Shown here in pieces: positions 1 through 11,803 of a stretch of 64,000 nt of DNA. The stretch covers positions 14,053,449 to 14,117,448 of the forward strand of contig JAJEKV010000005.1 of the NCBI GenBank assembly GCA_021234155.1, written 5' to 3'. Each line of letters starts with the position of its first letter. Positions within the stretch are counted from its first letter, which is position 1. Both the position numbers and the translations under genes were made by a program. The DNA is from Isoetes taiwanensis (Eukaryota > Streptophyta > Lycopodiopsida > Isoetales > Isoetaceae). The notes beneath the pieces were generated by a model. It did not search any database. It was not told the origin of the DNA and worked only from the letters and a program-made list of their open reading frames with translations.

Positions 1-2399
1 TAACTTTACCCTTTGCTTAACTTAACTGTTTATCTCCACACCGTAACCAACTACAAAAAGAAATAGCCAAAACTTCAATATAAGCTGGAATTGATCGAGC
101 TTACCAATGCTCTGTTATGGGCTTTTTTTTCAAATTCATTTTGGACGAATGGATACTTGTTACCATATGGAGACACAATAGGATATGGAGATAAAACAAA
201 TGGATAATGAATATGAAAGGAACAAAGAGGAAATAAAAGGAACTCGTGTGTTGAGAAGTTTTGCTTCAATAACCTTTGTATCACAAAGGTTGGCACAATG
301 AATAAGCATTTGGTATGATTGTGGCAACAGATTTTGAAACTCTTGTTGAAAATTGATCCAATTTCCAGATTGTATTATATGTTGATAATATTGGACCTTA
401 ATGATCAAGAATACAACTTTTCCACTATGCTGCAACTGTTTAACTTCAATTTCTAGGCTGCACAAATGCTATATGCAACAATGTGCCATGGCCAAGGAAG
501 TCAACCATGAAGTTGTAGTCAGGTCTATTAGGTGGTATGCCATGGCATATTACAATGGACCGGAAATACTGACCTTGTCCATTGCCATGTGAATCAATAG
601 AAACCATTTTCCATAGATGATTTTGAGTTGTTTCCCAAGAGTCTAGAATCGTACGCAACAATGATAAGTCAAACGATAGGGCAGATCCATAGAGAGAAGC
701 TGCCATACCAATGTTATCATGCAAATTCTAGAATTCTAAAACTGGTGACAACAAATTTGCCCACAACATTCTTCAGTTCAATCTTTGTCAAGGTTCTTTT
801 TCCACCTGATATATGTAATAACCAAAGCTGGAACTACAATAGCACCTGTCATCATCGTAGAAGGCACATTGAAACTTGCAACTACTACTTCCAATTTCTT
901 CACTGTTACTCTCCTACACTTGATTCTTCTAACCTTTCAAGGGATCTTCAAAAGTAGACAATGGGTTACAACAATACATTCTCAGCTGTAATTGCCTTGG
1001 CACATGGCTCTTCAAATGCACACTATTTTGCAAGTGGTAACATAGCTCACAGTGCATGACAAGGAGCAATTTGTCTTCCTTTTCCTATAAAGTCATGCCA
1101 CAAAAATATTGCAACATTGAATCCTTACTGTTGATGCCATATGCTCCATGCCGTAAGTCAATCTTTGCCGCCGTTGTAGCGATGCGAGTTTGTGATAGGA
1201 GCAATGTGAAGTCATGACAAGAAGGCAAGGCATCATATGTTTTTCTATCCTGAAATATAAGTACAAACTAACAAAAATCATTTCTTATATTAAATTATGA
1301 TTTGTCATCTACTTTCAAGTTCTCCAAAGACGGATGGTCTTCTCACACCCTCAGTAGCATACTATTATAGATATTCTATTTATGTTGTTACCATGTCCCA
1401 GCCACATTATGTTTAATAAAGCTCTGGACAAGGCAATGTGATGGAGTTCAGTACATGAGAATAGAAAATCAAGTAAATGTCAAATGGTTCCAACTATTTT
1501 ATACATATGTGAGTACTATATTGTGAATGCTATCTCAGAGGAATTTGGTACTTAATTTGATACTTATGCCAAAGCAACTGTAGTCAAAGCAATTGGATTC
1601 ATCCAGATAATCACAAAATTAGTATTTAAAAGAACTGCTATACTTGGATGGGAGAAGAGAAAATGATCCGGTTTTAGAAAAGATTATTGTTCTTTTCATC
1701 TTGCTGCATTCTGCATTCAAAACTACAGAGAAATGGATAAATAAACTGATTAAGCATAGGAATAAGAATGTCTAGGGAAAACTTAATCGATCTATGCAAA
1801 GAACTTAAGAATGCTGTCGTATAACTTATTCCTCATCCAAATTGTTGCAGGTATTGGCATCATTGGGGCAGTTCTTGCCCAGATCTTGTTTGGATCCAAC
1901 TAAAATTATCTGCAGCAGAGACACCAAAATGGCTATGCAGAATTCCGTTCTTAATGAGCAGAAATGGGAAGACCTGGTTATAGAGGATAGTCAATAGGCA
2001 AGTGGATCTAATGTTACATATACCAGTTGCAAAAGGGTCATCATGTACAGCTTGCTATTTAAGTTGCCATCCAATTCCATTGAGAAGCAGCCACAGAAGA
2101 AGCCATGGTCGATTTAGATAGTGTTTTCTACTGCGATCTTTAATGTCTTAATTTTATTGCTTAGGTAGATTATATAATGAAAAACAGGAGCGCATGCAAG
2201 AAACCTTACCATCTCATCGAAGTGAAACAATGATTGTGAATGTCAAATCCTTGCCATCGCAATAATGGCAACAAAGAGTAATGCTGTAAAGAGCTTTGTA
2301 TCAGTTCAGAAAGTAAGTAGGCCCATTTGGCTCTTCAATCATGAAAGAAGTTCCCAACCAAAATAAACATTGGACATATTCTATAACCACTTTAACAAC
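1..2399. other. No assignable gene; AT-rich intergenic or decayed repeat DNA
   Basis: Short overlapping open frames occur on both strands. The longest is a 109-codon plus-strand frame at 628-957, and there are minus-strand frames at 446-724 and 160-465. None shows a recognisable domain, and they overlap each other, as chance frames do. I see no LTR ends, terminal inverted repeats or RNA genes. The minus strand from ~720 down to ~160 reads through with only a few stops and could be a decayed coding segment, but I cannot name it. Confidence 0.4.
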
Positions 2400-2588
2400 A
2401 TATTCTGCAAGATGAAGCTCAACATAAAAGGAAATAAAGTGGAGGAAGCTCGCACTTTGCTTCAAGAAATGGTTGATAATGGATGTATTCCTAATGCTGT
2501 TACGTACAATGCACTTATTAATGGTTTTTGCTGGTATAATATGATGGATGAGGCTCAGAGATTTTTTGAGAGAATGAAGACAATTAAT
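2400..2588 (+). pseudogene. PPR (pentatricopeptide repeat) protein fragment
   Basis: Within a 153-codon open frame starting at 2370, about 55 residues match the plant PPR repeat. They include the string VEEARTLLQEMVDNGCIPNA, then VTYNALINGF, then a second helix pair with MDEAQRFFERM. That is one complete 35-residue repeat plus the start of the next. PPR proteins normally carry many tandem repeats and act in organelle RNA processing. Here the match stops abruptly at ~2,588, where a local ~300-bp repeat begins, so the rest of the frame is not PPR. I infer a captured or truncated gene piece. An exon of a larger gene is less likely because no further repeats appear on either side. Confidence 0.75.
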
Positions 2589-2593
2589 ATAAT

Positions 2594-2903
2594 TTGGCAA
2601 TGCCCTATTCGCCAGCATGCAACTGTATTTCACATTATTATCTGCCTGGAAACCAGGATGTGCATCTCTAAAACTCATGCTATTTTTGAAATCCACAAAT
2701 GTGAGCAATTTCAGTCAAGGACTTACCAACAGAACTCTTTTTTGAAAGCATCTTCTTTGAAAGCATATCAAGCAACAGAAATCCAGAAAAATCGCTGGTA
2801 TAGAAGCTTCTACAGCTATTTTGTATCATAAAATGCTGGATCAAGGTTTCTCAGCCAGTTTTGGCTTTAGAAAAAAGCCACCATACTGACATTTAGACTC
2901 CAT
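2594..2903. repeat. Local ~300-bp direct repeat, copy A
   Basis: Diverged from copy B at 3232-3527. Shared landmarks are TTGGCAATGCC near the start, a central CATTATTATCTGCCTG, and an end containing GGCTTTA followed by an A-run and GGCCAC/AGCCAC. The left edge coincides with the end of the PPR match. No terminal inverted repeats are evident, so the class of repeat is unknown. Confidence 0.75.
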
Positions 2904-3231
2904 TATATCCAGCCACAAATTTTCAACTTAATCTTCAACTTAATATGAAAAACAAATGTCAAGGAAAAATAGAGCATTGCAAATGTGTTCATTTTTACTC
3001 AAGAGTAATGGCTAAAGCTTATTATTATACCTCTATGCACAATCAGTTAGAAGCAAGGGACTTCATTTTATGCGCGGATGGAGCTACTTATAATTATATG
3101 CCTAAAAATTCATTGGCAAAAGGCATATCAGGCTATTTGCATATAACCATTTAGGCAAAGATTATACCTTTGTTTCAGATCAAAAGTTGGCACGTAAAAA
3201 CTTGGCAAAGCCATCTACAGCAAAAATATAA

Positions 3232-3527
3232 TTCGGCAATGCCATATTTGGTAGGAGACAGACTCTATGCAACTGCATTTCGCATTATTATCTGCCTGAA
3301 AACCAGGAAATGGATCTCTAAAGCTCATACTATTTTCGAAATCCATAAGTATGAGCAATTTCAGCCAGGGGCTTACCAACAGTTCTCCTTTTTGAACGCA
3401 TCTGAAGCAATGGAAATCCAGAAAAATCGCCAGTATAGAAGCTTTTACAGCTATTTCATATCAAAAAATGCTGGATCAGGTTTCATAGCCAGCTTTGGCT
3501 TTAAAAAAGGCCACATATAGACTCCAT
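3232..3527. repeat. Local ~300-bp direct repeat, copy B
   Basis: Second copy of the repeat at 2594-2903, separated by ~330 bp. It differs by scattered substitutions and a few indels, unlike the CTG/CAG-biased differences in the large array further right. A 116-codon frame over this copy resembles the tail of the frame over copy A simply because the DNA is repeated. Confidence 0.75.
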
Positions 3528-6395
3528 CAAGACATGAACCTCAAGAAATTGACCTGCATAACCTTGAATGCTTCAGGATGAGGATGCGTATGCTGCACCA
3601 ACGAACCAGAGCGATTGCAAAAGCTTGTTGCCCCACCGGAAATTCCAGAAGGAGTATGGACTGTCAAAAGGTAATTGCCGGAATCTCAAAATACCCTAAC
3701 AGACCCAATTGCAAACGGGGAAGCAAATGAAGAGGGGAAAATGTGCCGAAAGGGCCCTTGAGAAGAATGACGAAAGCAAAAGAGTAAGTCAGGAAAATTT
3801 CCAGTTCCAGTCGGAGATGCGCACACATTTTGAATGCATAATAGGGCTCACGTTTTGTGCCAGGAAGACATTGTTTTGGGCATGCATTCGAATCCAGGGA
3901 ACGAGGAGATTTGTGGGAAGAAGAGAGCTAGAACCGTCAGTATCAATAAAAACCGCCAAAAGCCAAAATCAAGGGATGAAAATAAGTTAAAAAATTCAAC
4001 GCGTGCAAGATTGCGCCTGGACTATCACAAAAACGCCTTTTATTATTATACTAGAAAAAGTGCGGCGTTGCTTTGGGCTTTTCGTCTGCTTTAATTCAAA
4101 AATAATTAATATATGGTTGAGAAAGTCTAGATGGGCATATATGGTCATCCGTTATAAATTGAAGTCTGAAATTGTCATTATAAACTGCTAGAAACGCGTG
4201 CTTAAACGATCTTTGGACATTCTTCTTGGATATATCCAATGGGTTTAGCATAATTAGATTTTGCGGTGAAATAGAATATATTGTAGATAGAGGTTTTTGT
4301 TGTCTTAGATATATTTGATTTGGGTATTCATATGCGAGTTTGTCTAGTTGAACGGTTGCAATCAATGTGCCAAAATTTAAACATGTGATTGTGATCGTGT
4401 TGCATGCTAAGTTATAGTACGCCTAATGTGGCTAGAATAAAGAATATGGCAACTTTTGTATTTGACATGATGCTAAAAAAGAAGGGAGGTGTGAATGTGA
4501 GTGTGCATGTGAGGGCATTATTGCACATGTTATGTTTATTTGCAATGCAATAAAAATGCAAAAGATTCTAGCTATATAGATGAAACGCATCATGATATAA
4601 AATAGATAGAAATATTCTCATACTCCGTCTTGATTGAGGCTTTGACTACATACACAAATCCATCATCATACCAACAAAGAAGGATGTTCTATTCATTCAT
4701 GGTGAGTTGGAAATATTAATTGTAAGCCTATTAATTATGATACATAACTCTTATCAAAGAAGTTGTAACATAGGAAGATCGTGATAGATAACATTTTGAA
4801 ATTCATATACATTTTCTGAACGTTTATGATTTGAAATGTCTGAGAGCCATGGTTCATAACAAAGGTATGATAGTTACTTAAGAATTCATTTTGATGAAGA
4901 TGCCCTATGTTGTGCTTCTTGGATATAGGATGTATTTGGTTTAATATGATTGGATGCTTTATATCAAAGAGAGAAGATAGTTTCTATTATGTTGGTTACA
5001 TATGCATAACCAAGCCTTTGCCACTTGTTTTAATATGCATGATAAATAATGTATCTATGGAACTACTTTTTTTGTGTCAAGACCAACAGGTTGAAATAAC
5101 ATAAATAAGCTAAAAGGCCATGCACTAAAGGTGGAGTCATCTACTTGGGAATCAACTATAGGGGAATCTAGATCAATAAAACCATACAAGTTGAAGACGT
5201 CGCAGAGTTTTTTTTCTTTTCTTTTTTTTTTCAAACATCTCTCAACATAGACTTTAATTTTAGAACTTGTTAAGTTCGTATTGAAATATGCAAACTTTTG
5301 TAGGCAAATTTCTAATAGTCAACTCAGTTCTGGAATTTTGTATGCTCATCTTATTTTATCCGTAGCAAAGATGAAATCTATTTGCTTTAGTGCATATCTG
5401 TGATTGCCTATGGTTGCATGCCAATTATCTTGCCTTGGCCACTGGTTGGGAACAATGGCAACACAAATTTGATCAAGGAAGCATGGGTCCATGTGGTAGC
5501 CATGTGATGAGACATCAGTGCACTGGTCATGGCCTATAGTCTACCTCCGCATATAAATACTTGAGCAATCCTTGCTAAATTTGAAAAATATCCTTGTCAT
5601 GTTTCTCAACTATCTATCATTTCATGCACTGCATTGACAAGGTTGTTGTTAAAGTGTTGAAATGCCGTGACAAATAAAAAAACCAGTCATTTGGCATTAA
5701 CATGGTTTGCAATAATAGTAATGGACCGGTTTAAATACGATAGGCCAACTTCTGCATAGCAGACTATCCACTCAAGTAACATAATCTGCTCACATCTATC
5801 TTCTTTTCCCAACTGCATGCTGAGGTTAGCTACATTTCTGCAAGGTTGCATCTTAACAAATGAGGCTATACCCCATTAAGATACAAAAACTTTGTGCAAA
5901 TCATAGCCATGTATGTCTCCGAACCATATGTCCTATGACAAAAAAATGTAGAGATCAATCGCAAAAATATGATGGCCAACCACTTATTATCTTCAATCTA
6001 CTAAGAGGAAGGCTAAAATTTATAGCACCATAAACTGCACGACAGGAAAACAGAAATAGACGGGGTAGCTTCGCTGCAATTAAAGTCTTCTCTTAATTTA
6101 AAAGATGTTTCAGATCTATATGTTAATCTACAACATGCAATAGCCATTGCTTCCTCGCATTTTTAGTCTCCCATTGCACATACCAAACCCGAGAATTTTT
6201 AGTCTTTTCATTGTTTTACGTTTTTCAGCTACATATATGTTGGAGCTGCATATTCCATGGCCGAAAAGTTGATAAATAAGACCGCCTACCTATATCTAGA
6301 ATGTCGGCATAATAACTTCCTTATTGTATGTAAGTAACTTCGATGTAGCAACGATAATGTATGTTGGAACCCGGCCCGACACGCGATGCACATGA
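3528..6395. other. No assignable gene; AT-rich
   Basis: Two overlapping plus-strand frames at 3709-4191 have basic, low-information sequence and no domain I recognise. From ~4,200 to 6,390 the DNA is AT-rich, with stops in all frames and a T-rich tract at ~5,206-5,232. I see no RNA gene or transposon ends. Confidence 0.4.
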
Positions 6396-6686
6396 TTGGA
6401 AGCGGAGGAAGGCAAGTTCTATGGCTCGTGCTCATTCAATCAATGGCCACTTTTTATTACGCAACTAACAATTTTTCCTCATTATGATAGTGTTTTAGAT
6501 AACATCTCAAGTACAATTGTGGCTATTTCGACTGCAGAAGGTAAGCAAGGAAGTTCAGATTATTACTTTCCAAAAAATAGAATGGGATTGAAAGGAACTG
6601 AAGATTTCCTTGTGCTACTCTACTATGTGCTAAAAATGCATAGAAAGGAAATAGAGTACAAATGGCAGTTTACAGAATTCTTCTAG
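6396..6686 (+). CDS. Unrecognised 96-codon ORF
   Basis: An uninterrupted frame with ATG at 6396 and stop at 6684-6686. It has no signal peptide, membrane helix or motif that I recognise. The Ser/Thr-rich middle and Lys-rich end are unremarkable. No TATA box or neighbouring exon supports it. It could be a chance frame or a fragment of a decayed gene. Confidence 0.15.
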   Translation: MEAEEGKFYGSCSFNQWPLFITQLTIFPHYDSVLDNISSTIVAISTAEGKQGSSDYYFPKNRMGLKGTEDFLVLLYYVLKMHRKEIEYKWQFTEFF

Positions 6687-7912
6687 GATTCATCCAACAC
6701 CGTAATTATATCCATCAGGTCTTTTAATGGATTCCCTCAGATTGTATTACATGTCTCTCGTTGGTTTGTCCCTTCATATTCATTAATTTTCCAAGTTATT
6801 ATACATATTGGTTTTGCACATATCTTTCCCCAGCTCCTTCATCTTACCGGTGTATATGGTTCTCTTCAGGACCTCACCTATGAATATGACTAATATTTGC
6901 CAAACGCCAACGAACAGCTGAAATATGGCTTAAATGCAATGGTCTAGTAAGGAATTTGTTAAAGACATATCAGCTACGGACAACCGATTCAATGGGTCCT
7001 GTTGGTCCTCTCACCGACTCCATTCTGGGAATGAGCATATGGAATTATTAGTTGCCCGCGAAAATACCACGAGCATCGATAAACTCTAGAAATTGGACAT
7101 GTATTCGGGACCACAGAATGCTTTATTAACAAAGATTAAAGTCCCAAATGCTTCGTTTCTTGATCTACGTGACTCACCTGTCAAAGTTGAATCAACAAGC
7201 ACAAGAGATTTAGATGCAATGATGTGCTGATTCAGGAAAGGGAAGTCTGACTTCAAGGAGGAGGAGGATGAAAAATAATTTAATTCAAATGACCATATCA
7301 AAGCCACCATAATGGTTCAGTTATTTGGTGCTTAACAATTTGCTTTCCGCCTCGGCGTCAAAAGCCTTGTATAGAGTAAGGCCCGTTTATGAAGTTAAAT
7401 CATTTCTCCATTTAAAATATGGTGACCTTTGATGTAGCAAAGGACATTCTATGTGCATACACAATTCGTGTGTTTACAAAGATGTTGCTCCCTAGGATTA
7501 TTCTTCCAAACCAGTTTTTAGGTAATGTAAGGGGATGAGGGTTGATATGTTTGTTAGAACCCCATTTCAGATGTCATAGTATTACCATTATCCTGATATC
7601 CTCTTTTCCGACCAGCTTTCCTGCGGCATAACCACTTTATTATAAGCATTAAGCCCTCTTTTAACAACAAAAAGATATTTTCTACATACATGAAGGAGCC
7701 AAGAGCTGCTTTGCCAAATCTTCACGTCTAAGAGGTTTGTTCCTAATAAGGCACTTGTTCCAAATAAGGCATTTGCTGCTTGATTCAGATACAATGCATG
7801 TTGCTTGCAGATGTGTTTCATGCAGTAGGAAGAGCAATTAATGTGAAAGAGGAATACAATGGAAAATGATAATCTGCATATTCAGTGTAGGGTTGTGCCA
7901 TTTTTCTGCACA

Positions 7913-8430
7913 GGAGGAAATCTGCAAGTCCTCATCTTATATGGCAACCAGCTTGCTGCTTCTATTTCTGACAATATGGGATCTGCCAATGCTTGGTAAG
8001 AATCACAAAATGCATTAATAAGCTTACAAGGGGCGTAAAGGGCTCCGTATCTTCAAAGCATTAGAATGCTTAAGCTTATCGGTAACAATCTAAATGGCAG
8101 CATTGAAGGGGATCTTAATGCCCTCAACTTGGAATTTTTAGATTTCTTCAAGAACCGTGATTAAGTGTTACTCTTTCTGATCAAGTCGACAATCTAACCG
8201 CTTTGCAGAAGCTAGAAGCTGTGCATTTTGGACAACTGACTCGCTTAACCTATTCTTTGAGGCATTGGAAATTTGCACCTTAATGCAATCTCTCCTGAGA
8301 TTGGAAAATGTGAAAGGCTTGCTACCATCATTTGAGTAGGAATCATCTCTCGCTTGAGAAATACCTCCTGAGCTTTCTAATTAAGCTGCAGTTCCTAGAC
8401 GTGCTAAACCATTTTAGGAAGTTCTTAAAC
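7913..8430 (+). pseudogene. LRR receptor-type pseudogene fragment
   Basis: Four leucine-rich-repeat remnants lie on the plus strand but in different frames. At 7913-7999 LQVLILYGNQLAASI fits LxxLxLxxNxLxxxI. At ~8067-8163 MLKLIGNNLNGSIEGDLNAL is followed by LEFLDFFKN. At ~8294-8335 there is SPEIGKCERLATI. At ~8340-8420 there is a frameshifted IPPELSN followed by LQFLDV. The G-x-I-P spacing is that of plant extracellular LRRs as in LRR receptor kinases. Stops and frameshifts between the segments mean no intact product. No transmembrane or kinase domain is visible downstream. It is a decayed ectodomain piece, not a working receptor. Confidence 0.72.
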
Positions 8431-8534
8431 AAAATATGGCAATGAAGATAATGTGGCCTAGCCATATACAAATATTAGCTGGTTAGCATCCTAAATCTTA
8501 CTATTGAAGTAGAACTTAAGCGAAAAGAATCTGA

Positions 8535-8812
8535 GCTCATGTCCAATAAAGGGACATTCTTATATTGCCATGCTTACGAAAAGTAATTTGTACTTACATG
8601 TACAAATATCCCTTCAGATTCGGCAGTGGAAATATAGAGGAAGCCATTTTCAGCATCACACACATAGGATTTGCCATAATTTGAAGAATCTGCAAAAGGC
8701 TTCTTCAAAGATGGAGCTTTGGCATGACAAGAAAAACAAGACCTTTTTCTCGCCATTTCTTGATCTTTTTGCCATATCTTTGTAGACACGTTGTATTTCT
8801 CGCACCAATCTA
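8535..8812 (-). repeat. Triplicated segment, copy 1 (best-preserved minus-strand exon)
   Basis: On the minus strand a 71-codon frame (8789-8574) contains CHAKAPSLKKPFADSSNYGK and then SYVCDAENGFLYISTAESEG. It ends at a splice-donor-like GTAAGT (plus-strand ACTTAC at ~8,592). The core APS-x-KK-x-F is repeated in the two copies to the right. I do not recognise the protein. This is the most diverged of the three copies and the only one with a long open frame. Confidence 0.5.
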
Positions 8813-8827
8813 ATTCAAAGAATACAT

Positions 8828-8990
8828 CTCATTCAAACTGGAGCTCCTATCCAAAGAGGCATTCTTAGATTGCCATGCTACAAAATGTAGATTGTATTTA
8901 TAGCTATAGACATACCTTCAAATTGACAATATTTCAAATAATCCGAGAAGGCTTTCTTTGAAGATGGAGCTTCGTTGTGTATCAATAAGG
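8828..8990 (-). repeat. Triplicated segment, copy 2
   Basis: Nearly identical to 9244-9420 over the stretch beginning CTCATTCAAACTGGAGCTCC and continuing past ATAGACATACCTTC. On the minus strand EAPSSKKAFSDYLKY precedes a GGTATGT donor-like site, aligning with the exon of copy 1. The copy stops before the CATTTCTC...CCAATC landmark present in the other two, so it is truncated. Confidence 0.6.
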
Positions 8991-9243
8991 CCCATATAAG
9001 AAAATGATGGAGCTATCAAGCAAACCCCTTATAAAAATGAAGATAAAGGTCCTAACAAACTCCCCCAAAATCAGAATCACAAACAATTAGAAGGCTAAAA
9101 GCAAAACCTTGCTACAACCGAACAAATAATGCCTTCTCGGACTAAAACCTCTTGCCTTACGCCATGCCATTTTATTTTGACAAAGGATATACTTGTGCTT
9201 TCATCTACAACATCAAACAACCGTTTTCATTCAATGATCTACA

Positions 9244-9490
9244 TCTCATTCAAACTGGAGCTCCTATCCAAAGAGGCATTCTTAGATTGCCATGCTACAA
9301 AATGTAGATTGTATTTATAGCTATAGACATACCTTCAAATTAATTAATATTTCAAATAATCCGCTGAGAAGGCTTTCTTTGAAGATAGAGCTTCGTTATA
9401 AAGCTAAAAACATGACCTTTTTTGTCCTTCCTCAATGCTGCCCAGATCCATGTAGAAGCCTTGCATTTCTCATACCAATCAATTCATATC
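9244..9490 (-). repeat. Triplicated segment, copy 3
   Basis: Shares ~100 nearly identical bases with copy 2, plus the trailing landmark (GACCTTTTTT ... CATTTCTCATACCAAT) with copy 1. The minus-strand reading retains EALSSKKAFSA but is frameshifted before the donor. The three copies may reflect tandem exon duplication in a now-dead gene. Confidence 0.6.
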
Positions 9491-10989
9491 ACAATATCAA
9501 TATGTAATCTGAGGAAGAGGCGTGAATGCAAGAAAACCCTAGAAATGAGGAGCATAACTTTTGCTTTCGATAGTCAAGCATAAATTAATTTAAAAAAGCG
9601 CCAGCACATCCAAAGGACATAATGCAAATTTTTCAAAATGATCAAGCTACATTTTTTATAGAACAAATGCTGACCATCGCTCCATAGTCTACATAGACAT
9701 GGCGGTTGACATGAAATCTTTTGGCCCTCTGCCGGAGAAGCAATGCTTCGTCCAAGATTTACCCATGGATGTGGTGCAAAAGACTCATGCCATGGATAAA
9801 ATGTTCTCGTCAAATGCATTTCCCAAAAACATGAAATGGTTTTGCGGAGTAAGGCCCAAACCCTATCCCAAGGATCGAAGCCGCTGGCCAGCTATGGCGC
9901 ATCCGGCCCCATCACAAAAAAATGGGATGGGACCGGCAAAAGCATTGAGCATACGCTCTCGCAAAAGCATTAAGGCCCACTCTTTCAGAAATCCATGAAG
10001 CGGACTAAATACGAAAAAGCTTTGAGATGGATGAAGCAAGCGTGAAATCGTCTGCAAGCCTTGAGATGGATTGATGAAGCAACCCAGAAATCGCCTGCAT
10101 ATAGGATCCACAATAGAAATAGGAAGGACCGGCTATGAAAAACAGAAAAAAAACCGTAAATCGAAGGGATGAAATTAAAGTAAAAAGTTTAAGGGCCAAG
10201 ATGTTGCACAGAGGCCTAAGAAGGGGTCGACATATATAGATTACAATAAGAATAGTCATGATCTGACGGTCCAAAATGAAAGTTGTGGGAAAAGAAATTG
10301 ACGGCCGAGATGCTCTGCACAAACTACATTTTGCTTTTATTACTATATATAGATATAGATGATTGTTCAAACTTTGGAGAATTTGGCAGTTTTTACAGCA
10401 CTCTAGAACTGCATTGTTCAATTTTCTACCATAAAAGTGTCTAAACCTTGCTAAATATGAAATTAATTGATATATTATGTTAAAACATAACAATTTGCAT
10501 GTTTCCATGTTTGGCCGCTATCATTTGATATCAATTTAAGTCGCCAAACCCTATTTTTCTTAAAAATGCTGCATTAGGTTCAAGAATTATTTCCTCTTAT
10601 TATTACAAGTTTTGACTTCATTTTTGTGACAATGAGTCCTTAACTAGACAAGCTATAGTTCAAGGAATTTTTTAGATGTTTATACATTATATTAGTATCA
10701 TTAATAACTAAACAAATTATTGTACAGAATTCAAAATAAAAATATAGGTTAAAGTGCTCCAATAAACCCCATCTATAAGTCTCATAAGGATAGTAAATGA
10801 TGCATTCTAATTAACTCTATATAGGAATTTATTTTACCAACATATAGTATAGCTAGCGTATAACCATGAACCATGCATTATCTAGATCTAAACAAGATCT
10901 AATATAACAGGATGAACACAAAGAAAGGTTCCAAAGTGCGTCGATTATACCCTTGATGTAGATAGTGATGGTTATTGATGAATGGAGGA
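9491..10989. other. No assignable gene; contains a short tandem duplication
   Basis: A plus-strand 99-codon frame (9699-9998) and minus-strand 82- and 167-codon frames (10111-9863, 10508-10005) overlap each other and lack recognisable motifs. The 167-codon frame is rich in hydrophobic residues because the DNA is T-rich. From 10,500 to 10,980 there is only AT-rich DNA. Confidence 0.4.
10020..10099. repeat. ~40-bp imperfect tandem duplication
   Basis: TTGAGATGGATGAAGCAAG...AAATCGTCTGCA is followed directly by TTGAGATGGATTGATGAAGC...AAATCGCCTGCA. Two units only, with a few substitutions and a 3-base insertion. Confidence 0.7.
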
Positions 10990-11480
10990 CAATATCACGA
11001 AGTTTAGCTAAACTCCACTAAATGGATATAATCTGCCCATTGCGACTGCTTGTTCCAGACATAATTTCGTAGCACATCCTCAATGATTCGATTAGTGTGC
11101 TCTGTCTGAAAAATTTGGGATCATGATCCAAAATGATGGTGCGTGACATATCATGAAGGCGAAAAATCTCTCTAGAGAACGACAATGCAATATCTAAGGC
11201 GGTAGCAGTAGTGCGACATGGCAAGAAATGTGCCATCATGAAGAGCTTGTCCACCACTACCATCAAGGCATCAAATCCCCTAAGAGTTCGCGGAAGACCT
11301 ACAATAAAATCCATGGTGATGACTTCTCATTTTGCATTGGGAACTTCCAATGGTTCTAAATCTGCAACTGTTCTGCCTTTGTTGACATAGTTGGCACTGT
11401 TTGATGTAGCTGGCAATATGCTTCTTCATTCTAGGCCAAAAGTAGCTGGATGGGTGAAAGCACGTTGTGTTGTCCCACCG
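10990..11480 (-). pseudogene. Ty3/gypsy integrase relic with deletion in the catalytic core
   Basis: Read on the minus strand from 11,480. A zinc-finger remnant (FWPRMKKHIASYIKQCQLC) is followed after frameshifts by MDFIVGLPRTLRGFDALMVV (first catalytic Asp). HFLPCRTTATALDIA comes next, then LDHDPKF, the family's usual S-D-R-D-x-x-F region with the second Asp. Almost directly after PKF the sequence jumps, in another frame, to QTEHTNRIIEDVLRNYV (Glu of D-D-35-E) and then WADYIHLVEFS. The ~30 residues normally between the second Asp and the Glu are missing. Integrase inserts retrotransposon cDNA, and this copy cannot do so. No RT, RNase H or LTRs are visible nearby, so it is an isolated fragment. 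Confidence 0.88.
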
Positions 11481-11504
11481 GCCGCCTCCCCCGCCCCCTA
11501 AAAT

Positions 11505-11803
11505 GTGGTCGCATCCGCGCTTTTATGGTATGAAACTATAATTATGGCACTGCCCAACTGCCGTTATTTAAGAATGGAGTCCCAATTTGTGGGGGAAATT
11601 GTAATTTCAAAACTAAAATTCAAATTCTATTCTTTGGCCCCTTCCTGTTCTTTGCCTACGTCCTGTTCTTTGGCTCTCTACTGCGAGCTCCATCCCATTG
11701 TGGGTATGGATGTCAACGAGGTAATCCATCCACAAATCGACATTTGAGACACAAGAAAATAAAGAAGAACCAGAAATGCTGAAGAAAAGACGCCAGAGGA
11801 AAA
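11505..11803. other. Intergenic; CCTGTTCTTTG short repeat
   Basis: An 80-codon plus-strand frame is driven largely by a duplicated CCTGTTCTTTG(C/G) motif around 11,645-11,680. No recognisable domain. It may be the 5' region of the coding segment that follows. Confidence 0.3.

Noticed and set aside
10005-10508. 167-codon minus-strand ORF with hydrophobic stretches
   Set aside because: Longest frame in its area, but the hydrophobicity follows T-rich DNA. It overlaps other frames and has no motif or membrane-protein organisation.
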